DNA of 64,000 bases from Pratylenchus scribneri (GCA_030063045.1 JAQSEB010000047.1:992001-1056000), one strand, 5' to 3'; counted from the first letter of the stretch, positions 23,266 through 35,647 are shown. The notes: generated by a model not told the origin, from the letters alone. Translations and numbers: made by a program.

Positions 23266-25565
23266 AAACTGGCGGTTATTTTGATGTCGTATCTACTTTT
23301 TTTTTGCCTCGAGACCAAAGTCTGGCACCTGCCCACCGTCCCGTCATCATCATAATGAGGGAGGAAAATATAATAATGATTATTGGGTGGAAAGAAATTT
23401 GACCGGAAATTCGTCGGAATGGAATTTCTATGTTTTTGGAATTGACTTGCCCCTCCAGGGCATATAAATGAGTGGTTGAAAATGCCCCCAGAGGGTTTTT
23501 TAATTAATTAAAACGATGCAAATGCTGTGCGTTGGCGGCTCTACATAGGTCTGGGCTTTTTTTTGCTAACTAAAATGGATGACGGCAAACTAAATGGAAT
23601 TCGGTGGAGTTTTCGAGGGACCAACAAAAAATGATGATGGCAGCGGTGTAGCCCCACTTTTAGTTAGTTGGCCGGAAAGAAGGCAGAATGGCACAAGGCA
23701 AAATTAATTCCTGATGAGCTCATTTGGAGGAAAAGGCACACAAGGGAATTAGGCAGAAAAGCTGCTTGGTTGGTGGGGTTTTGCCGCCCAATTAGTGCCA
23801 ACAAAACAACGAAGAAACACACCAAAATACATAGGCAAATGCCTGATGAAGGTTAATAGGATGGAAATGAGCGCTGCTGATGAACGTTGAGGAGAGGCGA
23901 ATGTGTAAATGGAAATTGGGGTGAAGGAAGGAAAGGGCATCTCTCAAAATGCCGAAAGTGAGAATTTGGGCCAAAAGGGCGTGAGAAGGCCATAGGCCAC
24001 CGAGAGGGGATGTGTTTGGGCTGCTGGATTGGGGGATAAGGGATCTGGCCAAACACAGCGGTCCCGGGCCAAAATGGCCTGAGGTAATTGCCTTTAATTG
24101 CCTTTGGAGCAGCAGCAGCTGGCACCAGACTTGCTGGGCCAATCCCCGCGGGGAACGAATAGTAGCCATTATCCCAAAAAACTGTGCAAAAAAAGACCAA
24201 TCATAGAGGTCGGGATGGCAATATATTTGCCTGGTTTTGGGCTTATTAGCTTGGCCAATCTATTCATTTGGGTTGGAAGCCACAAGAGCACATCACCGCC
24301 AGAAAGTGTCAGTCCACAATGAGAGCAGTCACATATATCCCCTCGAGGGGTGCCCACCTCATTTTGCAGCCTTCATAAAGGACGAAAAGGAGAACAGGCG
24401 CTTCAAAGGAATGGGTGGGGGGACCGCCAAGGGAAATCAATGCAGTGGCGATGTGTGGAGGAATTGATGGTGGGGCCAAAAGGAAAGTGGGTGGGGGAAT
24501 TGGCCAGAGGCAGCCACAGAAGCAACTGGGGGACCGACCAACGACGGCAATGGCCGGGTCAGCGGGGCGGAAACGGGATTAATTGTGAATTTGGTTAGGC
24601 CAAAAAGGACAAATGTGCCAAAAGGGGGGGGGGGAACTAGGTGGCCAAAGGCAAAAGTAGGAGTGAGGAGGTGGAGCAAAAAAAGGAAGCAAAAAAGGCG
24701 ACCATTTTTGGCCAAAAAGCACAAAATTGTTAGTTTACTCGATTAAGCCAAGGGCAAAAGATTGCTTCTTTCCGCCCTTCTCTCAAAACGTCACATTGGC
24801 CCCTGGGGAGAAAAACAAATTGGACTACTTTTATTGGGAAAAGGGAAGGCAAGGAATGGATCGAGAAAATTTGGCAAAAAATGAATTTAAAGGTTGTCAG
24901 GAGAAATGCCTTCACTAAAATTTTTTGATACGATGTAAATGGCGGTGGACAAAATAACTCACCGGTTCCCATTTTTTGTTGACATTAAAAAGGTCAAAAA
25001 GAGAATTTGGCCACCAACGGGTTTCGCCTTCCCCCACACCGAATTCATGGAATGGCATTGCCAGAATTTTTTTTATTTTTTGAGTTTCGTTAGTTGCCCA
25101 CCCTCCATGCTTTCCGCCATATACTATAGAGGAAGCCCAAATGGGAAAGGAAGGGGATGGAGCGCAAAGGCAATCCGAAGCCTTCGAATGGGAATTATTA
25201 ATGGCAAAGTGGAAGGCGACGATGAAAGCGAGAAGGGCGGGAAGGGAAGAAGAAGAAGACCCTCCGTAGATGAAGGGAATATGGCTATCTGATGAGGGAA
25301 AGAAGATGGGAAAGATTTGGCCCTAAAAGGGAAATTCCCATTTCTTCAACCCGCCGAGAATATTTGAATAAACGAACGAAGAAGATGAGGCTGAAATTGA
25401 GAAGGGAAAAGGGAAATTGGTTATGAAGGGGAACTCAAATATTGCCGAATGGCCCTTTGGCCTTTTGGTCCTTCCCTCCTTTTGCCCCTTTTTCCCCATA
25501 TCATCATCCAATACTTTCCCTCTCAAGAGCGGAATCTTTCTTTCGGCCCTTCAAAATTACTCAAA
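23266..25565. other. Intergenic, purine-rich, no gene supported
   Basis: GC-richer block (24000-25300) with long overlapping frames on both strands (23792-24169 and 23853-24200 minus, 24350-24598 plus). None shows a recognisable domain or splice-linked continuation. A G run of nine lies near 24626. TTGGCCAAA/TTTGGCCAA words are very common here and keep both strands free of stops. Confidence 0.35.
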
Positions 25566-25925
25566 ATGCTATTCCAATTTCCGCCCATCGGCTGGCTCTT
25601 TGTACTTTGTTGTGTTGCTTTTACATCTCATTTTGTGAAGGGAACCAATCAACCAAAGGGCGCAATCCTTTCGAAAGTCATCAACGGGCCATCATCCTCC
25701 GCTGTGCTGAATCAGCGACCACCTGCAATACCGGCTGGCAATAAGGCAGAATGGAGGAAAAAGAAATACAAACATATAAAAAGGAAATTGCGATATAATT
25801 GTAAAAAGAGAGAAAAAAGAAGAGGGAACAAAACTATCAAGAGTAGGCGACCACCATCATGCTCAAAAGGGGACGGAAAGGGGGGCTGGTGCGAATCGAA
25901 TAGGATGGAAGAGGACTGTCAGTAA
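25566..25925 (+). CDS. Small secreted basic Cys-containing protein (tentative)
   Basis: A 119-residue frame starting at ATG 25566. The N-terminus is a good signal peptide (MLFQFPPIGWLFVLCCVAFT...HFVKG), and the mature part is strongly basic (KKKYKHIKRKLRYNCKKREK) with four cysteines near the end. I recognise no family; a secreted effector or peptide precursor is possible. The stop overlaps a donor-like CA|GTAATG, and splicing to an acceptor at 25972 would keep phase and run open into the exon that starts the next gene (ATG 26214), so this could instead be the first exon of that gene. Confidence 0.4.
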   Translation: MLFQFPPIGWLFVLCCVAFTSHFVKGTNQPKGAILSKVINGPSSSAVLNQRPPAIPAGNKAEWRKKKYKHIKRKLRYNCKKREKRRGNKTIKSRRPPSCSKGDGKGGWCESNRMEEDCQ

Positions 25926-26213
25926 TGGTGAAACGGAGGGAATCGACCCACATATTCTCCCTCTCTCCACAGCCACCGGTGCATTTTCAGAATCGATCGG
26001 TACGCGCGGCACATTCCTCCTCCCTTCTCACACAATCCTTCAATCTTAAAAGCCCTTCCAGCGCATTTAATTATCGAAGGATTGTTTGTCCTTTGTCGTC
26101 AATGGTCGGTCGTCGCCGGCGCTGAAAATACGCAGTCATTCCCCGCCAAATACTTTGCCATTTTCCCAAAATCCTCAAATTGGCGATTTAAAATAAATGT
26201 TTTAAGCCTAAAA
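25926..26213 (+). promoter_or_regulatory. Likely 5' leader of the next gene, or alternative coding exon
   Basis: Open from 25973 in the frame of the following ATG (80 codons). It starts after a good acceptor, CTCTCTCCACAG. Either 5' untranslated or outron sequence of the membrane-protein gene or a coding link to the secreted ORF upstream. The last 60 bases are AT-rich and look untranslated. Confidence 0.35.
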
Positions 26214-29200
26214 ATGGAGCAGAACACCGTGTGCAGTCGTCAACATTCCGAATCTTCCGCCTCATCTTCTTCCTCTTCCGGAGACAATGCGCCTCCCCTT
26301 CCGCATGTGCCAACGGTGCCGAAGGATCCGCCAAAAATTCCGCCTCCTCCATCTGAACATCCGCCACCTTATACGTCAGTCAAAGAATTTTTGTCCAGAA
26401 ACAAATTTTTTAATGAGATTGTTACTTTTTATTTATATAGCCTTAAGGCATTATGAATTTAATTTGGTTGAGTAAGGTTGGTTAGGTTTAGGTACTTGTG
26501 TTTATGTCAGTTTTTGACCAATATCTCAGCGAGGCTAAGACCAATTCGTTAAGGCGAATTATCATTTGAAAGCCCTAAAAGTCCTCTATAAAGTGGCATT
26601 AAAATTATTAAAATGCATCTATTAATTTTAGTTATTCGTATTTGCGTATATAATAAACCATTTTTGGAGGAAAGTGGCTTATAATTAATTAGTTTACAAA
26701 TTTTTTAGGTATTTAAAAAATTTTATAAGCCACTTTTTAGAAAAGATTTAGGGCTTTCGAATGGTATACTGCCTTCCAAAATTGGTCACTTCCTAGCTGA
26801 GTTATGGCCAAAAATGATGGAAGAGGTATTTTAATTTGATTGCATTTTTCGATATTTTATAGCCAAAATTATTGTTTTTTATTTTGACTTAAATAGAATA
26901 ATTCCAACTAATAAGTAAGCAATCCAATTTTTATTCAAAAAAAATGAATTTATCAACTCAAATTTAAATTTTAGCCCTTTTGGCGGACAAAGCAGTTCAC
27001 TTTTGCCAGGCAATCAAGCACAAAGAGGTGGCCACCCAGCCACCAATCGAAGGATTGTTGACCCTCCAGGCAATTCAAAACCAATTTTGCCAACATTTCC
27101 CTAAATTACCGTACAGGTTTTCGTAAATATATTCGCCATTTGACCGCGCGGAATGTTCTCATTGCTTTGGCCTTAATTTGTGCCCTAATTGTATTCATTT
27201 ATTTGGTACATTGGTCCAATCAATCGGACAAGGATTTGTCAACGGCAAAAGCGTTAGAGGAATCACATGCGCCTTTGGCAATTTCACATAAAGGCCTTGG
27301 CCCTGTGAAGGGGAAAAGGCAAGCGAAAATGGGGAATGGAGGAATTTGGGACTTAAATTTTTTTGAATTTCCAAAAAATGGAATTGGACAAGGAATGTTT
27401 GGACAAAATAATTATAGTTCACTTTAAGGGATCGAATCTCATTTGATGAGTCAACGGATTCGGTGGTTCTCTCCGAATTTGACCCAGAGAATCGAGTGGT
27501 TCGGGCGGAAATGATAAAATTGGACGAACATTTGGCCGGTTTCAGGTAGATTGGAAGGGAATGGGTGGGTGGAATGTTTATCCATCGGTTTGATCAAAAG
27601 GCAAATAACAACGGACCTGGGCCGAATGGAATGGGCCAAAGGGGCAGCTGAAGGGGAACAGCAATTGGCATTCGATGATTGCATGCGATTCAATGGCCAA
27701 TTGGTTTGTTGCTCAACGCCCAGTGAGAGTCGTCAACATTTGACCAAATGTTTCCTCCATCAAATCCATGGTGGGTGAATGAATGGTGATGGTCATAAAT
27801 TACTTAATAATGGGTTCAATGGGAGTTCATTTTGCTAATTTTTGAATTCTTTTTCCAAAAGAATTTGCTTCTTACTTAAACTTAAGACCTTTTAGTCTTG
27901 GATTTTAGTCCTTATTTCACCCCAATTAGGTCAAAATTACACTTCCGTTGCGGCAATGTTCGATTTTGTGCCTAAATGGCAATCTTTATTGGATGGTGAT
28001 ATGTTATTGATACGGAATAGACAGCGTCAGGCAGTGTTGGATTTACGCCGAAATATGTGGGTGGTATAGACTATAGAGGAATGTTTAAAAAATCGGGATG
28101 GATTTAGTGGCGGATTTAAAATCGGGGTGGATTAAAATATTTAAAGCCTTTTGAATGGATTGATTAATTGAATGAATGCACGGAGAATGCTTACAAAAAT
28201 GATTAAAATTTTGCAATTTCATATTCAATTAAAATATTGGGACATATATTGAAATAATGGGCACTTATTATTCGGAAATTTATCTGCAATTAAATGATAA
28301 TTCCTTGAAAATAATTAAAGGCAATTTAGAATGTTCTAAATTATTTTAGGTTTTATTTTATGATTATCATTTTTTGGCAAAATTTGAGGGATGTTAAAAA
28401 ATTAAAAAAAAATATAATTGAATGAAATAAGTATCGGGAGCTGAATGGGCCAAAAACCAAATTTATTAATCCCCTCTCCCCATTAAGTTTGCATCAAATC
28501 GACGAGAACAGTTTGCCCCGCGGCTACATTTCTCAAGGATTCTATTTTCCTCGTGAAACTTCTGATGAATTGGCAGAATTGGGTTGGTAAATTGGGTGGT
28601 AAGTTTAGGTAATAATGTATATTAAGTTCGACACGGTGAACAATTCCGAATTTGTGAATATGTTCGGACGCATCAAGTCGATGAGGAACATGGAAAATAT
28701 GCACTCAAGGAGGAGGAATGCCGTCAAACACCGTTCGTTTTTTTATGTTTTTGAGCTACCGTATTAGAAGCCTTATAACATTCGAAATCCCAAAAAGTTG
28801 GGGTCTAAATCTGTTATCTGTCGACTTCTTTGAACACATTATAGCTTTTTATAGGGCTCACTGGCACTAATAAATGCAATAATTTTTTTTAAAAAAATTA
28901 CATTATACTAAGCGATACTGTACCTCAAAATCGAGGGCGAGCTTCTATTAGAGAGTGGATTTCTAATAGGGTAATACTATTAGAATTTTATTAAGATTAA
29001 TAAAAATATTAAAATTTGATTTATTTAAATTTTTGCAGATTCAAAATGGACCCAGAATTGATGCCAGTGCTATTCTGCGTAAATTCCCTCTACACCGCCT
29101 TACTTCAATATGGCCATTTGAAGGGGGAATCAACAATGTTAAAATGGAGATTGAGGGTAAATTAAATGGCAAAAAGGGGAAATCAATTAGCCCTTAAAAT

Positions 29201-30017
29201 AAAAATTGGCCATATTTCGGGGTAATTAAGGTGAATTTGAATTTCGGACGAAGCTAACAAATAAGTTAGCAAATTAATCAGGCCAATAGATCGGAAGTTA
29301 TATTGGCCAATTTTATGGCAAAAAATGTTTAAAATTGGCAATCCTGGGAAAAAGGCAGTGCACTAAAATTTTGAGTTTATGTTGTGGGAAAATAATTACA
29401 AATCTATTTTATTTTTATCCATTTTAATCATATGGTCCAATACATTCAAAAAAGCGGATATTATTCTTTGTGTAAATTTGAATCGGGTGAGAAAATGTTG
29501 GCCAAAATCCGCCCTATTTTTTGTTCAAGAAAATAAAATATGCATTTTATTGACTCATTGGACCGGAAATTCATAGAAAAAATAGTCAAAATAAAAGGAA
29601 ATATGTTTGAAGATTTTTATGTCCTTTAATGAAATTTTGAGGAGAAAACATTCAAATTTGTTAAAATAAATTTTGCTCTGTTATTTCATGTTTAATTTAA
29701 AATAAGGTCAAATATTCTCACATTCACATGTTATTGTACTATGATTTAATATTGGCTTATATAAATGGAAAAATATATGTTTTCAAAGGGATTAAAATTC
29801 CCCAGTTTCTGGTCAATTAAGTATCAAAAACATTTTGGAGATTGCCAAATAAACTCTCAAGATTTTCCTCGGATTAATAGATGGGATTTTTGACCTGATA
29901 AAGACTCGATTTTAGCGTTCAAAAAAATATTAAAATTTTCCCTAAAATGGATCAAATTCTTATCAAATTCCCACAATTTTCACAGGTAAAATTCGACTCC
30001 TCCCCGACCGTGTATAG
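26214..30017 (+). CDS. Type II single-pass membrane protein, family not recognised
   Basis: Ten exons join in phase to 408 residues: 26214-26374, 26975-27069, 27117-27318, 27429-27545, 27601-27770, 27930-28056, 28488-28582, 28627-28736, 29039-29156, 29986-30017. The cytoplasmic N-terminus is Ser-rich then Pro-rich, with PPPY (a PY motif that binds WW domains). One membrane segment follows (VLIALALICALIVFIYLVHW). The ectodomain has acidic and Cys-bearing stretches (DDCMRFNGQLVCC, NYTSVAAMFDFVPKW, IDENSLPRGYISQGF, RICEYVRTHQ). The TM plus DF..., LPR and late-Cys layout is faintly like BRICHOS/ITM2 proteins, but the key first Cys is not evident, so this is only a suggestion. Introns 2 and 3 are GC-AG (CCAG|GCAATT, AAAG|GCAAGC). 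Exons 1-7 are firm; the last three rest on phase and composition, and an alternative end continues to 30174. Confidence 0.72.
26514..26820. repeat. Foldback element, family A copy 6 (intron 1)
   Basis: Opens CCAATATCTCAGCGAGGCTA, closes near GCTGAGTTATGGCCAAAAAT. Inner arms TTGAAAGCCCTAAAAGTCCT and GATTTAGGGCTTTCGAATGG pair. Confidence 0.8.
28745..29005. repeat. Family F-like element (intron 8 of the type II membrane protein gene)
   Basis: Between GCTACCGTATTAGAAGCC and CTAATAGGGTAATACTATTA, with CGAAATCCCAAAAAGTTGGG and CTCAAAATCGAGGGCGAG in between. Shares block order with the copies at 44625 and 54770. Confidence 0.45.
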
Positions 30018-31343
30018 TACGGGGGATTCTGTGCATGCCCTGCAGGAACAGGTGGCCATGGATTGTGATGATGGACGAATCAGCATATTCGTTTTGGGCG
30101 ACCATGAATTACATCAATTTTGGACTGAATTGCCAAAAATCAGGAATGGCCATTTTGGCAATTTACAACAATAATGATTCAGAAGGAAATATTTGATTTG
30201 AAGGATATTTATATGGAGAATTCATTCACTTTATTTGCCCAAAATATAGGCTATCACGATAATGTTGGCCATAAACCTGGCCAGGGAATGATCAACCATT
30301 TGAGTTTATTTTAAGCCAAATTTGTTTGAAATCTTGGCTAAAAACTTAAACCAAACTCCTCCAATATTCTAAATTTAAATCAAATTTTTCTCCAATACTC
30401 AATTTTTGGCTAATATATTTATATGGCCCAAAATATTTTGGTCAAATTTTTTATTTATTTCCAATTAAATTTTTGTTTAATTCACTTAATTATTTTTCTA
30501 GTGCTTTTTGCCCCCTTTTATTCATTGAATTGTAAAAATATTGGCCAAATTCCAATGCCAATTCCTTTTCACTTCTCCTATTTATATTTGTGCCCTTTTG
30601 TGTATATTTATTTATTTTTATATTACGGTTTTAAAATTAAAATTGATATTCAGATTTCATCAAATGTATATTTTTGGGATTAGAATGCCCTCAAGTCAAA
30701 ATCAAAATGAAGGAAAATGATTTTAAATTGGAAGAAAATGGGAAAATTTACTGTAGTTGGGAAATGATAGGAATGGCAAAAGGCGTTCTAAAAGAAGATT
30801 TGTTCTCGATGGATGACAAAAATTGACTGCTGGTATTTGCCAGTCTACTCCCACAATAAATTCAAATTCAAAATTAATGAATCCTCCTCAATTCATTCCA
30901 AAATCCATAAAAATATTAAGGCCAAAAAATTGATGTAGGAACATTCCACTGGGAATAGCCGAACTTAATTCTTAAAATTCAAATCAGCCACTTTGTAGAG
31001 TGAAAAAATTGAAAAATTTCACCCAAATATTAATTAATATTATTTCCTCCAGATATATATTATTTGCTTGAATGACTCCTTAATTTTGAAGTATAAAAAG
31101 TCAAAATTTAACATTAAAAGTCGAAAATTTTGGCCATAAATGCAATTTTTACACCTTTCAATTCCAATTATCATTATCACCAATAAAAAGGAAAGGCCAC
31201 AAATTTTTGCATCACGCGGCCTTCCCATCCTCTCCTTCCGCTGATTTATATGAGAAAGGCGATGATTTGGCCCTTTTTCTCGCCAATGCAACCAAAAATG
31301 CGCGAGACGCCGAATTTATTGGAGCAGCAAAAAAAAACGAGAA
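30018..31343. other. AT-rich intergenic, nothing firm
   Basis: The frame opened at 29947 runs to a stop at 30174 and may be an alternative 3' end of the preceding gene. A protein-like open stretch at 31199-31348 (plus, ...DLALFLANATKNARDAEF) might be an exon but could not be joined. Otherwise no structure seen. Confidence 0.35.
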
Positions 31344-32502
31344 ATGAAAGAAAATTGGAAAAAACTGGTTGAAGTCAAGAAAAAAGGGAAATTAAGGAGC
31401 ATATTTTGTGGCCAATTTGTCCACAAAATTTTTGATGGCCAATTGGGCGGAACATTTCTTGAGGAGAAGAGAGAATTTTTGTGTCAAATTTTGTGGTAAC
31501 CGATTGAATTTTGTGACGGATATATTCGAAGTTTGTGATATATGAGTTGTGCCTTTCTAATTGCACACAAAAACCGATGGAATTCGGAACTCGGAATTAA
31601 TTGTTCCCTCTTTTTTATAAACCCAAATTTATTAGATCATTAATTAATTGACCCATTTTTGAGATTTTTCAGCTACTAAAATTTTATAAGGCCTATAAAA
31701 TTAATCTGATGCGGATTTGACCCCAATTTTTTTAATGTTCAAATCCCGATGCTATAAATCCTCCTATAAAAATTAAGTTGGAGATAAAGGCGATAAAGGA
31801 ATAGTCATTCTACAATCCTTAATCTTTCTAATAAATGATTAGACAATTTGAAATTAACATAGAATAAATTAATAATTTATTAAAATTGTTTTTAAATGCC
31901 ATATTTTTTCTGCATTGACAAGTTGCAATGGAATTTCAACTTTTCGTACAATTTTAAACTGAACTGAAATGGTCACCTAAAATACATTCCTCCTTTTGTT
32001 GATTTTTGCCCATTAAATCACTTTTCCAAATTTGTCCTGCCTTCCCCGATTGATCTTTTTTACCTTTCGGCTTTGCATCGATGAAGGTCAAATCAACAAT
32101 AATTTATTTAATATTTATTTTCCCCAATTTTCCGACCAATTCAGTCAATACTCCCGCCAAGTTTTTACACACAATTTTTCCATCCTCCAAAAATTCTCTT
32201 GCGCCTCCCGCAATTATGACGCAATTGAATTTGCGAAATTTTGTGTAGAATTCTGGGCCAACAAAAAAAGTGCGCACTCCCCAAATGGTTGGGTGATTTG
32301 GAACAAGGGAAAAAGGGCCAATTCACCAGCATTTGTGGCCGTCGATGATGGTCTTTTTGCTGTATTTGCCCATTTTTTACACAAAAAATCAAATGCGCCA
32401 AATATTTCGACGCCTCCATTAACCCCGCATTTTTCTTCACCTTTCCGCCATTTTGGCCCCAAATATTTTCGCCACCTTCTAGCGCCAGAAACTAAAAGCT
32501 AA
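31344..32502 (+). CDS. Tentative two-exon gene of unknown family
   Basis: Two long plus-strand frames join in phase: 31344-31495 (ATG, then KENWKKLVEVKKKGKLRSIF... to CQIL) and 32145-32502, with a TG|GTAACC donor and a TTCAG acceptor, giving 169 residues. Exon 2 is 119 codons, long for such AT-rich DNA. Composition is protein-like (AIEFAKFCVEFWANKKSAHS; FVAVDDGLFAVFAHFLHKKS) with no signal peptide, no membrane segment and no domain I know. The antisense strand is also open for much of exon 2, which lowers confidence. It could be real and lineage-specific or a chance open region. Confidence 0.33.
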
Positions 32503-32702
32503 TAAACCAAAAATTATTGATTTTGATTGAGCCTAGAATTTTAACAAATTTAAGAATATTTTTCCCTGCCCTCTAAAGCCATGAAATTTTCTTATAAATT
32601 TCCATATTAATTTTTTATCAATGCCATTTAAAATTATTCTATTAAATTTTAACAAAAAAAAATAAATTAAAATAATTTTTTGACACTTCCCATCACTGCA
32701 GT

Positions 32703-35395
32703 AAAATGTTTTTGTTTTGTTCTGATTTTCTATCCGGAAAATGTTTTTGTTTTGATTTTCATTCCGGAAAAAGTTTTTGTTTTGTTCTGATTTTAATTCT
32801 GGAAAATGTTTTTATTTTATTCTGATTTTCATTCCGGAAAATGTTTTTGTTTTGTTCTGATTTTCATTCCGGAAAATGTTTTTGTTTTGTTCTGATTTCT
32901 TTCCGGAAAATGTTTTTGTTTTGTTCTGATTTCTTTCCGGAAAATGTTTTTGTTTTGTTCTGATTTCTTTCCGGAAAATGTTTTTGTTTTGTTCTGATTT
33001 CTTTCCGGAAAATGTTTTTGTTTTGTTCTGATTTCTTTCCGGAAAATGTTTTTGTTTTGTTCTGATTTCTTTCCGGAAAATGTTTTTGTTTTGTTCTGAT
33101 TTCTTTCCGGAAAATGTTTTTGTTTTGTTCTGATTTCTTTCCGGAAAATGTTTTTGTTTTGTTCTGATTTCTTTCCGGAAAATGTTTTTGTTTTGTTCGG
33201 ATTTCTTTCCGGAAATGTTTTTGTTTTGTTCTGATTTTAATTCTGGAAAATGTTTTTATTTTATTCTGATTTTCATTCCGGAAAATGTTTTTGTTTTGTT
33301 CTGATTTTCATTCCGGAAAATGTTTTTGTTTTGTTCTGATTTCTTTCCGGAAAATGTTTTTGTTTTGTTCTGATTTCTTTCCGGAAAATGTTTTTGTTTT
33401 GTTCTGATTTCTTTCCGGAAAATGTTTTTGTTTTGTTCTGATTTCTTTCCGGAAAATGTTTTTGTTTTGTTCTTATTTCTTTCCGGAAAATGTTTTTGTT
33501 TTGTTCTGATTTCTTTCCGGAAAATGTTTTTGTTTTGTTCTGATTTCTTTCCGGAAAATGTTTTTGTTTTGTTCTGATTTCTTTCCGGAAAATGTTTTTG
33601 TTTTGTTCGGATTTCTTTCCGGAAATGTTTTTGTTTTGTTCTGATTTTAATTCTGGAAAATGTTTTTATTTTATTCTGATTTTCATTCCGGAAAATGTTT
33701 TTGTTTTGTTCTGATTTTCATTCCGGAAAATGTTTTTGTTTTGTTCTGATTTCTTTCCGGAAAATGTTTTTGTTTTGTTCTGATTTTCATTCCGGAAAAA
33801 GTTTTTGTTTTGTTCTGATTTTAATTCCGGAAAATGTTTTTGTTTTGTTCTGATTTTCATTCCGGAAAAAGTTTTTGTTTTGTTCTGATTTTAATTCTGG
33901 AAAATGTTTTTATTTTATTCTGATTTTCATTCCGGAAAATGTTTTTGTTTTGTTCTGATTTTAATTCTGGAAAATGTTTTTATTTTATTCTGATTTTCAT
34001 TCCGGAAAATGTTTTTGTTTTGTTCTGATTTCTTTCCGGAAAATGTTTTTATTTTATTCTGATTTTCATTCCGGAAAATGTTTTTGTTTTGTTCTGATTT
34101 TCATTCCGGAAAATGTTTTTGTTTTGTTCTGATTTCTTTCCGGAAAATGTTTTTGTTTTGTTCTGATTTTCATTCCGGAAAATGTTTTTGTTTTGTTCTG
34201 ATTTCTTTCCGGAAAATGTTTTTGTTTTGTTCTGATTTCTTTCCGGAAAATGTTTTGTTTTGTTCTGATTTCTTTCCGGAAAATGTTTTTGTTTTGTTCT
34301 GATTTCTTTCCGGAAAATGTTTTTGTTTTGTTCTGATTTCTTTCCGGAAAATGTTTTTGTTTTGTTCTGATTTCTTTCCGGAAAATGTTTTTGTTTTGTT
34401 CGGATTTCTTTCCGGAAATGTTTTTGTTTTGTTCTGATTTTAATTCTGGAAAATGTTTTTATTTTATTCTGATTTTCATTCCGGAAAATGTTTTTGTTTT
34501 GTTCTGATTTTCATTCCGGAAAATGTTTTTGTTTTGTTCTGATTTCTTTCCGGAAAATGTTTTTGTTTTGTTCTGATTTTCATTCCGGAAAATGTTTTTG
34601 TTTTGTTCTGATTTTCATTCCGGAAAATGTTTTTGTTTTGTTCTGATTTCTTTCCGGAAAATGTTTTTGTTTTGTTCTGATTTTCATTCCGGAAAAAGTT
34701 TTTGTTTTGTTCTGATTTTAATTCTGGAAAATGTTTTTATTTTATTCTGATTTTCATTCCGGAAAATGTTTTTGTTTTGTTCTGATTTTCGTTCCGGAAA
34801 ATGTTTTTGTTTTGTTCTGATTTCTTTCCGGAAAATGTTTTTGTTTTGTTCTGATTTCTTTCCGGAAAATGTTTTTGTTTTGTTCTGATTTCTTTCCGGA
34901 AAATGTTTTTGTTTTGTTCTGATTTCTTTCCGGAAAATGTTTTTGTTTTGTTCTGATTTCTTTCCGGAAAATGTTTATGTTTTTGTTCTGATTTTCATTC
35001 CGGAAAATGTTTTTGTTTTGTTCTGATTTCTTTCCGGAAAATGTTTTTGTTTTGTTCTGATTTCTTTCCGGAAAATGTTTTTGTTTTGTTCGGATTTCTT
35101 TCCGGAAATGTTTTTGTTTTGTTCTGATTTTCATTCCGGAAAATGTTTTTGTTTTGTTCTGATTTTCTTTCCGAAAAATGTTTTTGTTTTGTTCTGATTT
35201 TCTTTCCGAAAAATGTTTTTGTTTTGTTCTGATTTCTTTCCGGAAAATGGTATGAATTTTGTTTATTATTTTTCATCAGCCTGTTTTAAATTCCCTCCAT
35301 TTCAATAAGTGAAATGAATACCATATCCTCATTTTCTCATTTATAGCCTGAAGAAATGTCAAATTTATGTTCCCTCTATTTCCTCCATTCTTCAT
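32703..35395 (-). repeat. Minisatellite array 2, about 75 copies of the 34-bp unit, with conserved flank
   Basis: Reverse complement of array 1: on the plus strand units read GTTCTGATTTCTTTCCGGAA, then AATGTTTTTGTTTT. Array body about 32703-35248. Variant units (TTCATTCCGG, TTAATTCTGG with TTTTATTTTATTC, and TTCGGATTTC with a one-base deletion) recur in a set order near 33200, 33608, 34402 and 35090, so there is higher-order structure. The flank 35255-35395 is homologous, inverted, to the left flank of array 1. Confidence 0.95.
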
Positions 35396-35647
35396 CAAAT
35401 GAGTTGCCGATGGATTCATCCGGTAGAATTCTTGTTCAACGAATAAATTACAACGAATCGAATAAAAAATTCTATGCTTCGATTTTCCATTTTACTTTTT
35501 CCACCAAGGCCAAATTCCTCAAATTAAACGAAAATTAATCGTAAAAAATACTCATTTTTATAATTTATTTTCATATTTATAGATTTATAGATTAAAATAT
35601 ATATTTTTTCCACAAAATTCACTGACAGTTTGTATTCTCATCTGAAT

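Noticed and set aside
23792..24200. Two overlapping minus-strand ORFs of 115 and 125 codons
   Set aside because: Both run through the same GC-rich stretch in different frames; neither has a recognisable feature and at most one could be real.
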